A DNA stretch of 64,000 nucleotides from Bog-532 sp963805255 (GCA_963805255.1 CAWDTK010000020.1:206830-270829), one strand, 5' to 3'. Shown: positions 25,037 through 34,100, counted from the first letter of the stretch. A program made the numbers and translations. Notes: generated by a model from the letters alone, not told the origin.

Positions 25037-26551
25037 GTGGCCAGCTGCCTGGTTGCGGCGCTGCTGGCGCTGCCGCTGGTGTTCCTGCTGCTTGAAGCGC
25101 TGGGTGCCGGGACATCGTCGGTATCGCACCTCATCCTCCGAGGTCTGACCGCGGACCTGCTGTGGAACACCATCAGGCTCACGGTCGTCGTGACCACGTT
25201 GTGCGCGACCATCGGCACCGGGGCAGCCTGGTGCGTCGAGCGGACGAACCTGCCGGGCAAGCGCGTCTGGGAGGTCCTGGTCGTGGTGCCGCTGGCGATC
25301 CCGGACTTCGTGGTGAGCTTCGGCTGGGCCTCGCTCTGGACCTGGGTGCACGGCTTCCGCGGCGCCGTCATCGTCATGACCCTCGCGGTGTACCCGCTGG
25401 TTTACCTCCCGGTGGCGGCAAGCTTCCGCGCCGCCGACCCTGGCCAGGAGGAAGTTGCGCGCAGCCTCGGCGTCGGGCGGATACGCACGTTCATCCGGGT
25501 CACGCTGGCCCAGGCCCGCGGCGCGATTCTCGGCGGCTGCCTGCTGGCGGCGATGGTCTTGCTCGCCGAGTACGGTGCGTTCGAGATCCTCGGCTACAAG
25601 ACCTTCACCACCGAGATCTTCGGTGAGTTCTCGCTGTCGTTCAGCATTCCGGCCGCCTGTGCGCTTTCCCTTGTCCTTGTCGCGCTCAGCCTGCTGGTGC
25701 TGGCAGGAGAGAGCGCTGCGCGCGGCCGGGGCCGGGTCAGCCGCTCGGGTCCGCTCGCCGCCCGCAAGCTCCCGCCGCGCCGGCTCGGAAAGGCGAGGCT
25801 GCCGGTGCTGGCAGGCTTCACCCTGCTGACCATCCTGGCGCTTGGCGTGCCGGTCGGCTCGAGCATCTACTGGATGTTCGAGGGCGGCGCCCACGCGATC
25901 ACGGGCGTGAGCTTGCCCGCCGCCGCCATGACCACCGGCGGCTACGGTATCGGCGCGGCCGCGCTGGACACCGTGCTCGCGCTGCCGCTCGCGCTGCTGG
26001 CGGTCCGCGACACCGGCCGGATCCGGCATGTGCTTGAGCGCAGCACCTACCTAGTGCTGGCCATGCCGGGCGTAGTCGCGGCGTTCGCTCTCTCGTACTT
26101 CACCGAGCACTACGCCAATGGTTTCGGTTACCAGACAGCCCCGCTGCTCATCCTCTGCTACGCCATCATGTTCTTCCCCCTGGCGCTCGTCGGGGTCAAG
26201 GCGTCTCTCGCCCGGGCCCCTGCGAGCCTCGATGACATGGCCCGCTCGCTGGGCCAGCGGCGCCTGGCGGTGCTGCTGCGCGTGACGCTGCGGCTCGCGG
26301 CGCCTGGCCTCGGCGCGGCTTTCTGCCTGGTGTTCCTGTCTGTCGTCACCGAGCTGACCGCCACCCTGCTGCTGATCCCGACCGGGGCGCAGACCCTGGC
26401 CACCCAGTTCTGGGCCTACGAGAGCAACCTGTCCTATGGCCAGGCCGCCCCGTTTGCCCTGGTGATGCTTGCCGTCGCCGCGCTGCCGAGTTACGTCCTC
26501 GGCAAGTTCTTCAACCGCTCCGCACAAGCCGAAGGGATGATGATCACATGA
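25037..26551 (+). CDS. fbpB: Ferric iron ABC transporter, fused double permease
   Basis: 504 residues, about 12 membrane segments, two BPD_transp_1 halves. EAA-type loops: AADPGQEEVARSLGVGRIRT and ASLDDMARSLGQRRLAVLLR. The GTG at 25037 is the first start in frame, but it sits at the edge of the first membrane helix and has no clear ribosome-binding site. An ATG at 24892 overlapping the fbpA stop is in another frame and ends after 15 codons. So an N-terminal frameshift between 24892 and 25037 is possible. It ends in an ATGA overlap with the ATPase gene. Confidence 0.85.
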   Translation: MASCLVAALLALPLVFLLLEALGAGTSSVSHLILRGLTADLLWNTIRLTVVVTTLCATIGTGAAWCVERTNLPGKRVWEVLVVVPLAIPDFVVSFGWASLWTWVHGFRGAVIVMTLAVYPLVYLPVAASFRAADPGQEEVARSLGVGRIRTFIRVTLAQARGAILGGCLLAAMVLLAEYGAFEILGYKTFTTEIFGEFSLSFSIPAACALSLVLVALSLLVLAGESAARGRGRVSRSGPLAARKLPPRRLGKARLPVLAGFTLLTILALGVPVGSSIYWMFEGGAHAITGVSLPAAAMTTGGYGIGAAALDTVLALPLALLAVRDTGRIRHVLERSTYLVLAMPGVVAAFALSYFTEHYANGFGYQTAPLLILCYAIMFFPLALVGVKASLARAPASLDDMARSLGQRRLAVLLRVTLRLAAPGLGAAFCLVFLSVVTELTATLLLIPTGAQTLATQFWAYESNLSYGQAAPFALVMLAVAALPSYVLGKFFNRSAQAEGMMIT

Positions 26552-27232
26552 CCCAGCTCGCTACCTCCGGCTTGAACAAGGCATTCGGGAGCCGTCTGAT
26601 CCTTGCCGACGTCGACCTGGACGTGCCCGAAGGCTCACTGACTGGTCCTGCTGGACGAGCCGTTCGGCTCACTCGACGCCAACCTGAGGGCAACCATCCG
26701 CGCTGACGTGCGGCGCCTGCTCCAGGAGGCGGGAGCCACCGCGGTGCTGGTCACCCACGATCAGGACGAGGCGCTGTCCACCGCCAACCGGGTCGCCGTG
26801 CTCCGCGGCGGCAAGATCGCGCAGTGCGACACCCCGGAGGACCTGTACACCATGCCCGCGGATCCGGAGCTGGCTCGTTTCTTCGGCGATGCGAACCTGG
26901 TCGATGGCATGCTGGACAATGACTCGGTCGACACCATCCTGGGCCCGCTGCCGGTCCAGGCTGGCGCGCGGGCGAACCTCGATCCTGGGCCGGTCACCGT
27001 CCTGGTCCGCCCGGAACAGATCGACATCGCCGCGAAAAACGGCTCCCGCGGCCTGGCGGGCCGGATCATCGGTTATGGCTACCACGGACACAACGCGGTC
27101 GTGACCGTCAAGCCCGGGCAGGAGCCGGGCCTGCCCGCCATCGTCGTCCGGACGCTGGGCGGCTGCAAGCTCCCCGCTGGATCGCCGGTCACTCTGCATG
27201 CCCGCGGCCCGGTGCTGGCGTGGCCACGCTAG
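26548..27232 (+). pseudogene. fbpC: Ferric ABC transporter ATPase with a large internal deletion
   Basis: The start is normal: MTQLATSGLNKAFGSRLILA DVDLDVPEGSLT. The sequence then jumps, in another frame, to LVLLDEPFGSLDANLRATIR (Walker B and D-loop), VTHDQDEALSTANRVAVLRG (H-loop) and a C-terminal TOBE domain. Walker A, the Q-loop and the LSGGQ signature, roughly 100 or more codons, are absent. A short repeat GGCTCACT occurs on both sides of the join region. As it stands no functional ATPase can be made, so the transporter should be dead unless another ATPase serves it. Confidence 0.85.
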
Positions 27233-27269
27233 CGGCAGCTAACAGCGAGCAGTGCGTGCCGGCAGGTTA

Positions 27270-27370
27270 ACCGCCTCGGCCTGGGCGCCGACGACTACGT
27301 GCCCAAGCCGTTCCACGTCGGCGAGCTGATGGCGCGGGGCCGGGCGCGGTTGCGCGCCGCCGCGCGGGCC
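27270..27370 (+). pseudogene. Scrap of an OmpR-type response regulator
   Basis: The frame NRLGLGADDYVPKPFHVGEL then MARGRARLRAAAR is the end of an OmpR-family receiver domain (GADDYVPKPF with the conserved Lys). Nothing before or after it continues the gene. The rest of 27233-27457 has no feature. Confidence 0.6.
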
Positions 27371-27457
27371 GGGCACCTTCGCGTGCGGGCGGCTGAGCCC
27401 GGCTTATGTCAACCGATGAACAGGCGAGTCGGCCGGATGTCCGGCGGACAGCACGCC

Positions 27458-28192
27458 TTATGACCCTGGGGGGAACTTCGCCCTGGAGTGTGCGGCGTCC
27501 AGAATGCAGTCACCGCAGATGCTGTAGGTCTGATCGGGCGCGAGCTGGTAGATAAGGCAGCAGCTTGAGCGGCGGAATGCCGGGCCGGGTCTCTGGCGCT
27601 CTCGGCTGAGCCGCGGGGAGGTGAAGAAGGCAGCGGCCGCCGTCCACGCTTCGCGGCCGAGGTCCGGCCGGAGGGCGGCCAGCTGGTTCGCGGCGCCGTT
27701 GATGGCGGATGCGACGTTGCCCCAGAGCACCTGGGCCGAGACCGGGACAAGGTCTGAGGTCGCTGCGGTGATCGGGGCGATCACGTCGTCGAGCAGAAGG
27801 TGGCACGCGATGCCGGCCGGCGGATCGCAGTTGTTGCGCTGGCCGGGTCCCGGATCGTCTGGCGCCGGGATGGACAGTGGCGCCGGGCCGCCGAGTTTGT
27901 CCTGCCACCAGAGCCCGGCCAGCCGCATATCGAGGTGACGCTGGCTGGCGGTGGCGGCGAGGACCGGCGCGATCAGGCGCGCGACCAGGCCAAGGTGGGT
28001 GACGGAAGCGGCGACCCGGAGTGCGATCTCCTCAGCGGGGCGTCCGGCGCGGGCCGCCAGAGCGCCGCGCACGGATCCGATCCGGCCGAGAAGCGGTTCT
28101 GATGGCATGGCCAGTTCGCGCAGGGGCCGCCACGGCGGGCCCGGGTCGGTGCCCGGGAGGTGACTGTCGACGGCGAAGAAGGACCCGGGCAC
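27458..28192 (-). CDS. FhuF-like [2Fe-2S] ferric reductase family protein
   Basis: About 245 residues. The C-terminus carries RRSSCCLIYQLAPDQTYSIC GDCIL: the paired Cys and the C-x-x-C of FhuF-type 2Fe-2S proteins, which reduce ferric siderophores. The middle is helical, with WGNVASAINGAANQLAALRP typical of the family. GTG at 28192 is the first usable start, but similarity (PGSFFAVDSH preceded by a helix) suggests the protein once began about 15 residues earlier. It lies between a ferric transporter and bacterioferritin, consistent with iron handling. Confidence 0.75.
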   Translation of the reverse strand: MPGSFFAVDSHLPGTDPGPPWRPLRELAMPSEPLLGRIGSVRGALAARAGRPAEEIALRVAASVTHLGLVARLIAPVLAATASQRHLDMRLAGLWWQDKLGGPAPLSIPAPDDPGPGQRNNCDPPAGIACHLLLDDVIAPITAATSDLVPVSAQVLWGNVASAINGAANQLAALRPDLGREAWTAAAAFFTSPRLSRERQRPGPAFRRSSCCLIYQLAPDQTYSICGDCILDAAHSRAKFPPGS

Positions 28193-28244
28193 CGCGAGGC
28201 CTTCGAGGATGGCCTGCGGTGCCTGCGTTTCGGGTGAGCCGTCC

Positions 28245-28590
28245 GTTATGGCGCTGCCCCGACGGTCTCGCGAGCGGGCGTGGCCTGCGGGGCGGGCCGG
28301 CCCGTGCTGGTCAGCCGCTCGAGCAGGGCGCCGAAAGCGAGCGCGATCGTGGTCCAGCTGAGCAGCTGGTTGATGATGGAGTACGAGCGGAACTTCCACA
28401 GCACGTCCGGGTCGAAGCCTGGGTAGACGATCTGGCCGGGGGCGATCGTCTTGCCGTCGATGACCAGCGGCGTGGACAGGATATTGGTTATCGGCTGCGG
28501 TGTCTCGGTCGAGGCGCGGGCGAAGCCGAACTGGTTCTGGTGGGCGATGTTCGCGGCTGATCTGTCTGGCGGCGCCGGGCTGCCAGACTG
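28245..28590 (-). pseudogene. C-terminal part of an unknown membrane protein
   Basis: One frame reads NIAHQNQFGFARASTETPQP, ITNILSTPLVIDGKTIAPGQ, DVLWKFRSYSIINQLLSWTT and IALAFGALLERL before its stop. It ends with a single membrane helix and has no start codon upstream before the bacterioferritin stop. Protein-like composition supports a real but truncated gene. Function unknown. Confidence 0.45.
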
Positions 28591-28601
28591 TGCTCTGAGC
28601 G

Positions 28602-29081
28602 TCAGTGGCTGGGCTGCTGTATGAGCTGGGCGAGATAGAGCGGCTCGCCAACCTGCCCGATCAGCCGGAGCTGGGTCTCGAGGTAGTCGATGTGCTGCTC
28701 TTCGTCGGCGAGGATCGCCTCGAAGATGTTCGCGCTGGTGATGTCGGCGATGCTGCGCATGTACTCGATGCCGCGGCGGAGCCGGGCGACCGCCTCCGTT
28801 TCCACCGCCATGTCCGACTTGAGCATCTGGGTAACGGTCTCGCCGATACGCAGCGGGAACACCTGCTCATAGTTCGGCTGGCCGTCCAGGAACAGGATCC
28901 GGTCGGTGAGCACCTGAGCGTGCCGCATCTCGTCGATCGACTCTGCGCGGGTGTGCCTGGCGAGCTTTACCCAGCCGAAGTTCTCCTGCATCCTGGCGTG
29001 CAGGAAATACTGGTTGATGGCCGTGAGCTCAGCGCTGAGCTGCTCGTTCAGGAATTCCAGCACCCGGTCGTCGCCATCCAT
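28602..29081 (-). CDS. bfr: Bacterioferritin
   Basis: 159 residues, the full Bfr length. The ferroxidase ligands are present: Glu in SAELTAINQYFLHARM, Glu and His in ESIDEMRHAQVL, Glu in AVETEAVARLRRG, and Glu with His in ILADEEQHIDYLETQL. The heme-ligating Met is in IDEMRHA. It stores iron as a 24-mer and detoxifies ferrous iron. Confidence 0.93.
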   Translation of the reverse strand: MDGDDRVLEFLNEQLSAELTAINQYFLHARMQENFGWVKLARHTRAESIDEMRHAQVLTDRILFLDGQPNYEQVFPLRIGETVTQMLKSDMAVETEAVARLRRGIEYMRSIADITSANIFEAILADEEQHIDYLETQLRLIGQVGEPLYLAQLIQQPSH

Positions 29082-29189
29082 GCCCTCACCTTAATCATTG
29101 CCGCTGGCCGTGGCATGCGGCAACGCTCCGGTCAGCCGGCATTTCCCGGCCGTGCACGTGCGGGTGACGGTGGCCGGCCGGGTCTGGTG

Positions 29190-30335
29190 TCACTGCTCGC
29201 GGGCTGGCCCGGAGCCCTGGACTGGCGCGACGGGGACGTTGGAGGTCCATCGGGCCTCGACGTTGCCCCACCGCCAGTAGGCCAGCGCCACCGCCCAGAC
29301 GAGGACGAACAGTGCGGCGATGCAGAACCCGGCGACGTTGATGTTGAAGTTGGCCATGACGGACCAAAGGCCGCCGCGCAGGTGCGCTTCGGTGGTCAGG
29401 ATGCCGAGGATCTCGATGGTGCCGATGATGAACGCGGCGCCGATGGACAGGCCGGTGATGACGAGGTTGTAGTAGACCTTGCGGACCGGCCGGGCGAAGG
29501 CCCAGCCGTACGCGAAGTTCATGAAGGCGCCGTCGAGGGTGTCGAAGAGCATCATGCCGCCGGAGAACAGGAATGGCAGCGCGAGCACGGCGGAGTAGGG
29601 CAGGCCCTGGATCGCGGCGTAGGCGGTCGCGGCGAGCAGGACGACTTCGGTGGCGGTGTCGAAGCCGATGCCGAAGACCAGGCCGACGAAGTACAGCTGC
29701 CAGGTGTGGTTGATGGAGCGCATGAACCGGCCGAACAACCGGTACATCAGCCCGCGGGCCTGCAACTGGGCCTCCAGCTGCTGCTCGTCGTAGGTGCCGT
29801 TGCGCATCTCCCGGAACACCTTGAAGATGCCGGCCAGCACGATCAGGTTCAGCACCGCGATCAGGTACAGGAAGCTTGCGGACAGCAGGGTCCCGATCGC
29901 CCCGCCGGCCGTCTCGTAGGCCGAGTTCGGGTCCACCATCGCGCCGAAGACGGCCCGGGCCGCGAAGGTGATGCCGACGCCGACGGCCACCACGATCGTG
30001 GAGTGGCCGAAGGAGAAGAAGAAACCGCTGCCCAGGGGGCGTTTGCCGTCGGCCATCAGCTTGCGGGTGGTGTTGTCGATGCAGGAGATGTGATCGGCGT
30101 CGAAGGCGTGCCGGAAGCCGAGGAACCAGGCTGTGATGGCCACCCCGAGCCCGACGCCGAGTCCTTTGCTGCCGCCCTCTCCCTGGTAGTTGAAGTGGTG
30201 GGGCGTCACGTACACGACGTAAATGCCCCAGCCCAGGACGTTGACCGTAAGGATGAACCCGAACATCGCGGCGAGGCGGCCCCACTCGCGAGCCGATACG
30301 TCCGGGCGAGCCGTGCGGAAGCCTGACAAGGTCAC
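29190..30335 (-). CDS. NiCoT-family permease, probably for cobalt
   Basis: 381 residues, 8 membrane segments. Signature motifs: WFLGFRHAFDADHISCIDNT (H-A-x-D-A-D-H), GFFFSFGHSTIVVAV, and GLVFGIGFDTATEVVLLAAT. The family (HoxN/NixA/RcnA-like) moves Ni or Co. The start is GTG at 30335, directly after a cobalamin riboswitch, which argues for cobalt uptake for B12 synthesis rather than nickel. Divergent from an ArsR-type regulator. Confidence 0.9.
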   Translation of the reverse strand: MTLSGFRTARPDVSAREWGRLAAMFGFILTVNVLGWGIYVVYVTPHHFNYQGEGGSKGLGVGLGVAITAWFLGFRHAFDADHISCIDNTTRKLMADGKRPLGSGFFFSFGHSTIVVAVGVGITFAARAVFGAMVDPNSAYETAGGAIGTLLSASFLYLIAVLNLIVLAGIFKVFREMRNGTYDEQQLEAQLQARGLMYRLFGRFMRSINHTWQLYFVGLVFGIGFDTATEVVLLAATAYAAIQGLPYSAVLALPFLFSGGMMLFDTLDGAFMNFAYGWAFARPVRKVYYNLVITGLSIGAAFIIGTIEILGILTTEAHLRGGLWSVMANFNINVAGFCIAALFVLVWAVALAYWRWGNVEARWTSNVPVAPVQGSGPAREQ

Positions 30336-30510
30336 GAGCTGCCCTTCGTCCGAGGACTGGTGTCGTCGCAGGGCAGCTCAGGCGACCGGACTTATCCCCC
30401 TGCCGGGGGCTTCACCGTTGCGGGACAGTGCCGGAATCTCACCGGGCTTCGCTGTGCTGCCTGCCGCCCTGGCGCGCGGACAGGGCAATCCGGAAATTAC
30501 AGAGTTAGCG
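30336..30510 (-). ncRNA. Cobalamin riboswitch controlling the NiCoT gene
   Basis: On the minus strand the leader contains AAGCCCGGTGAGATTCCGGC, then ACTGTCCCGCAACGGTGA (the B12 box) and AAGTCCGGTCGCCTGAGC. All are conserved core parts of cobalamin riboswitches. Next to the GTG start, GAGCTGCCCT (30370-30379 on the minus strand) can pair with AGGGCAGCTC (30336-30345). This would sequester the ribosome-binding site and suggests translational control by B12. Confidence 0.9.
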
Positions 30511-30572
30511 GCCCGGCGTCAAGCCTGATTGGATGATCAGCTATTGACCTGGTCTTCTGGCAGACTACGGGC

Positions 30573-30917
30573 ATGCACCTTTTGCCCGCCGACCGGGCCG
30601 ACCACCGGGTCATTGACGAGGAACGGGTCTGCCGCGCCATCGCCTCTCTCGGCGACCCGCAATTCATCCGCACCCAGGCCCAGCACCATGCTGTACTCGC
30701 CGATCCCACCCGGCTCACCTTGCTGACCTGCATCAGCGCCGCCGGGCCGATCAGCGTCTCGGATCTGGCCGCAGCGACCGGCCTGCACGACACCACCGTC
30801 TCCCAGGCCCTCCGTCACCTGCGCGCCGCCCAGATCGTCAGCACGCAGCGTGACGGCCGGATCATCCGCTACCTGCTCGCCGACCACCCAGTCCGTACCC
30901 TTCTCGCGAGGCGCTAG
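30573..30917 (+). CDS. ArsR/SmtB-family metal-type regulator
   Basis: 114 residues. Winged helix: HHAVLADPTRLTLLTCISAA, GPISVSDLAAATGLHDTTVS, QALRHLRAAQIVSTQRDGRI, IRYLLADHPVRTLL. His residues at both termini (MHLLPADRADH and LADHPVR) could be metal ligands as in NmtR or KmtR, but this is not certain. Divergent from the riboswitch-NiCoT unit, so Ni/Co sensing is a reasonable inference. Confidence 0.82.
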   Translation: MHLLPADRADHRVIDEERVCRAIASLGDPQFIRTQAQHHAVLADPTRLTLLTCISAAGPISVSDLAAATGLHDTTVSQALRHLRAAQIVSTQRDGRIIRYLLADHPVRTLLARR

Positions 30918-31072
30918 GTCCCCTGCGCAAGCCGGGCCCATCCTCGGATGTGACGCGGAACGTTGCCCAGATGTGACTGAGCAGCGGGTTTGGCGTCTCG
31001 GATGGTTGCAACCTGGCGTTTTCAGCGGGTTGATCTGCCCCGAGCTTTCCGGACAGCGGATTTGTGGTTAAT

Positions 31073-31984
31073 TCACGCTGCGGACTGCCGTTCCAGGTAC
31101 TCATTGCGGACTTGCTGCGGGGTCCGGTACTGAAGCCCGGAGTGCCGACGTCTGGAATTGTACCAGAATTCGATGTACCTCACAACGTCGCGGCGCGCGT
31201 GCTCGCGGGTCGGATACTGAGTGCGGTGAACACGCTCGTTCTTCAGCGCGGCGAAGAACGATTCGGCCATTGCATTATCGTAACAGATACCGGTGCGGCC
31301 GACGGACTGCCGGAGATTATGCTTCTTGAGCGTCTCCGCAAACTGCCGGGATGTGTAATTGCTGCCGCGGTCGGAGTGGAAAATCGCATTAGCGGCGAGA
31401 GGAAAATTACGGGCGGCGATCTCGATGGCCTTCTCGATGAGTGGCGTCTTGTAGTTATCGCCCGCTGCCCAGCCGATGACTTCCTTTGTATGGCAGTCGA
31501 TAACCGTCGCCAGGTAAAGCCAGCCCTCCCATGTCGGAATGTAAGTGATGTCGCCGACCATTTTCTCGCCCGGCGCGGCCGCGGTGAAATCGCGTTTCAC
31601 GAGGTCGGGAATGTCGTGCTCCTGGCCGTCGCCCTCGGTCAGGCTGACCCGCCACGGCCGCGGCTGGCAGGGCTCCAGGCCCAGCTCACGCATGATGGAC
31701 CGCACCAGCTCCGGCCCCGCGGGCACGCCCCAGGCCACCAGGTCCGCATGCACCCGGCGGTACCCGTATGTCTCATCCGATTCATCGAATGACTTCCGCA
31801 CGATCAAAGCAAGCATCCCGCGCCTTTTCGCCGTCGCCGATTCCGGCGCGCTCCGCCATTCGTAAAACCCGGACCGCGATACCTCCATCCACCGGCACAT
31901 CATCACGATCGACGGCACGTACTCATCACTCGATTCCTGGTAAGCCGCGTACTCCGCGTCGATGAACTCGAATTTATCGGTCAC
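31073..31984 (-). CDS. IS3-family OrfB transposase, copy A
   Basis: 303 residues from GTG at 31984, overlapping the orfA stop (GTGA). Catalytic residues: Asp in MVGDITYIPTWEGWLYLATV, Asp in FHSDRGSNYTSRQF, Glu in DNAMAESFFAALKNE. HTH_21 region ESDETYGYRRVHADL. Frame intact to QVRNEYLERQSAA. Confidence 0.93.
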   Translation of the reverse strand: MTDKFEFIDAEYAAYQESSDEYVPSIVMMCRWMEVSRSGFYEWRSAPESATAKRRGMLALIVRKSFDESDETYGYRRVHADLVAWGVPAGPELVRSIMRELGLEPCQPRPWRVSLTEGDGQEHDIPDLVKRDFTAAAPGEKMVGDITYIPTWEGWLYLATVIDCHTKEVIGWAAGDNYKTPLIEKAIEIAARNFPLAANAIFHSDRGSNYTSRQFAETLKKHNLRQSVGRTGICYDNAMAESFFAALKNERVHRTQYPTREHARRDVVRYIEFWYNSRRRHSGLQYRTPQQVRNEYLERQSAA

Positions 31985-32271
31985 CGATGGTCGCGGGCGA
32001 AGTACGCCGCGGCTTTTTTCAAAAACTCGTTTTCCATCTTCAGTTCCCGGGTTTCCCGCTCAAGCTCGCGCAGCCGCGCCCGCTCATTCACGGTCAGCGG
32101 CGGTTCCTCGCCGGCATGCTCACGGCGATAGGAAGCGACCCAGTTGCCGAGGGTGCCTTCGTTAATCCCGAGCTCCTTTGCCACTCTGGCTATCGGGCGC
32201 GACGTCTCGATCACCATCTTCACGGCTTCATCCTTGAATTCCGGTGAGAAGCTCTTCTTCGGCCGGGGCAA
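31981..32271 (-). CDS. IS3-family OrfA, copy A
   Basis: 96 residues starting MPRPKKSFSPEFKDEAVKMV. Helix-turn-helix (IARVAKELGINEGTLGNWVA) and leucine-zipper-like ERARLRELERETRELKMENE. Its protein is identical to that of copy B at 34184. Confidence 0.92.
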   Translation of the reverse strand: MPRPKKSFSPEFKDEAVKMVIETSRPIARVAKELGINEGTLGNWVASYRREHAGEEPPLTVNERARLRELERETRELKMENEFLKKAAAYFARDHR

Positions 32272-32579
32272 AATACTTCACCTTTCCAGACGCCCATCCT
32301 AATGGATGGACTGTCCGGAAGCCTCGGGGCACCTCAGGTCTGGGCATGGCGGTTGGCGCGTGCTGGGCACGGTGGCTGGCAGCTGAGTCCGTTTGAGCTT
32401 GGAGGCTGGGTGCGAGCGCTGCTGGGATCTGGTGCCGCGTCAGGGCGACGTTTGCCTCATTCCGAGGCAGTCGCGGCCGAAACCGCGCGTTGTTCGTGCG
32501 GGAGCTGCCGCACCGTGACGGTTGCACCGTCGGCTTGCCGCTAACTGGGCCCGGTTACCTGAAGGGCCGGCCACATGGC

Positions 32580-33377
32580 CTAGGCCTGGTCGTATTCGTC
32601 GGGCAGGCGCATGTTGGGGCCGCCGACGTGCAAGCCGAGCGGGGTCGCGCGGCCCTTGGGTTCTTCCCATGCCTCCTGGCGGCCGAGCGCGGTGAGGTCG
32701 AGGTAGGGGTAGCCGTTGTGGAACTCTTCGATGCCCCGGCCGAACGTGGAGTAGGTGTGGTACACCACGCCGTCGACCTGGAGGAATGCGCTGATGCCCG
32801 GCCAGTCGCCGCGCAAGCTCTCCGACCACGGCATTCCGGCCTCGGCCAGCTCGGCCTCGGTGCGGTAAAAGATCTTCACCGGCGCGACCCGGTCGTTGAC
32901 GGTCGCGTGGAAGTCGTAGTTGAAGTCGCTGCCGGCCGAGGAGTACCAGGGGAATGTCCATCCCATCCGCGCGCGGAACGCGGTGATCTTCTCGTACGGC
33001 GCCCGGGTCACCGCGACCAGCGTGGTGTTGCGGACGTGTAGCTGCCTCAGGTTGCCGATGCCGTCGGCGGCAGACGAGCAGCTCGAGCAGCCGGCGTCGC
33101 GGGGGTGCTCGTTTCCGTCGGCGTCGATGTCGTTGATCCACATGAAGTGGTGCATGACCAGCTGCGGCCTCCCCTCGAACAACTCGGGCAGGCCCACCGT
33201 CCCGTTCGGGCCTTCGAACGTGTACGGCTTGTCGATCCGGACCATCGGCAGCCGGCGGCGGTCGGCGTTTACCCGGTTACGGTGCCGGGTGAGTTCCTTC
33301 TCCTTCACAAGCAGCTCCTTGCGGGCGGCGAGCCACTCCTCGCGCGATACGACCTCGGGCAGGTTTCCGATCGACAT
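32580..33377 (-). CDS. DUF899 thioredoxin-like family protein
   Basis: 265 residues. Typical DUF899 pattern: LPEVVSREEWLAARKELLVK, EKELTRHRNRVNADRRRLPM, LFEGRPQLVMHHFMW, then GCSSCSSAADGIGNLRQLHV with the Cys pair and FPWYSSAGSDFNYDFHATVN. The family is thioredoxin-like with unproven function. It is divergent from an HxlR regulator and shares duplicated promoter motifs with it, so co-regulation is likely. Confidence 0.85.
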   Translation of the reverse strand: MSIGNLPEVVSREEWLAARKELLVKEKELTRHRNRVNADRRRLPMVRIDKPYTFEGPNGTVGLPELFEGRPQLVMHHFMWINDIDADGNEHPRDAGCSSCSSAADGIGNLRQLHVRNTTLVAVTRAPYEKITAFRARMGWTFPWYSSAGSDFNYDFHATVNDRVAPVKIFYRTEAELAEAGMPWSESLRGDWPGISAFLQVDGVVYHTYSTFGRGIEEFHNGYPYLDLTALGRQEAWEEPKGRATPLGLHVGGPNMRLPDEYDQA

Positions 33378-33392
33378 CTGCGCCTCCTCATA

Positions 33393-33530
33393 CTGCTCTC
33401 ATTTTGCAACCAAAAATAGCCTAGTCGCTGATGACCGAGCCATCTGTCGTGTTACGTGCCTCGGGTGAGGCCACCTCGGGCGGGCTTTCCAGCGACACCC
33501 TCGCCTCCCAGGCTGCTCTCGTTTTGCAAC
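33393..33530. promoter_or_regulatory. Duplicated CTGCTCTC-TTTTGCAAC motifs between DUF899 and hxlR
   Basis: CTGCTCTCATTTTGCAAC at 33393-33410 recurs as CTGCTCTCGTTTTGCAAC at 33513-33530; a third GCAACCAGTTTT lies near 33571. Spacing is 120 bp. These are candidate HxlR operators or a duplicated promoter segment. Confidence 0.5.
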
Positions 33531-33587
33531 TAGTAGCAGTCTAAGGCATGCTAATGCGAGAGCGCAACCAGTTTTGAGGTGAGTGCA

Positions 33588-34100
33588 ATGCGGAAGGACA
33601 TGCGGTCGGGATGCCCGGTCAGCCTGTCGCTGGAGATCTTCGGGGACCGCTGGACCCTGCTGGTCCTGCGCGACATCATCTTCGGCGGCGCGAGGCACTT
33701 CCGGGAGCTGCTCGCCGGCCCCGAGCGGATCTCGTCGAACATCCTGGCCGACCGGCTCGCCGTGCTCGTCGAGCACGGCCTGCTCACCAGGTCCGGCGAT
33801 CCCTCGCACAAGCAGAAGGTCACCTACAGCCTCACCGAGCAGGCGATCCAGCTGGTGCCCGTCTTCGTCCAGCTCGGCGCCTGGGGAACCCAGCACCTCC
33901 CTGTGGCAGAGGAGTACGCCGCCCGTGGCGAGGTGCTCACTGCCGGCGGCCCACCGGCCTGGGAGGCGTTCATGGACGAACTCCGCGAAACCCACCTCGG
34001 ACCACAAACCCGCCGGCAGCCAGCCCCGGACGGCCCCGCCGTCACAGCCCAAATGCAGGCCGCCTACGCAGCCGCACTCGACCGCAAAGCCAGCACCTAA
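33588..34100 (+). CDS. HxlR-family transcriptional regulator
   Basis: 170 residues. Winged helix: CPVSLSLEIFGDRWTLLVLR, DIIFGGARHFRELLAG, ISSNILADRLAVLVEHGLL and VTYSLTEQAIQLVPVFVQLG. The Cys at residue 9 or so is the redox-sensing position in several HxlR/HypR members. ATG at 33588 follows GAGGTGAG. Divergent from the DUF899 gene. Confidence 0.9.
   Translation: MRKDMRSGCPVSLSLEIFGDRWTLLVLRDIIFGGARHFRELLAGPERISSNILADRLAVLVEHGLLTRSGDPSHKQKVTYSLTEQAIQLVPVFVQLGAWGTQHLPVAEEYAARGEVLTAGGPPAWEAFMDELRETHLGPQTRRQPAPDGPAVTAQMQAAYAAALDRKAST

Larger units (their letters stand above)
31031..32336 (-). mobile_element. IS3-family element, copy A (1,306 bp)
   Basis: 26-bp imperfect terminal repeats start TGATCTGCCCCGAGCTTTCC at the left and, reversed, TGAGGTGCCCCGAGGCTTCC at the right. 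A 3-bp duplication GGT flanks it (31028-31030 and 32337-32339). It holds intact orfA and orfB. A second, interrupted copy in inverse orientation begins at 34119. Confidence 0.92.

Noticed and set aside
28605..30326. 573-residue plus-strand frame across bacterioferritin and the NiCoT gene
   Set aside because: It is antisense to two clear genes and has no recognisable domain.
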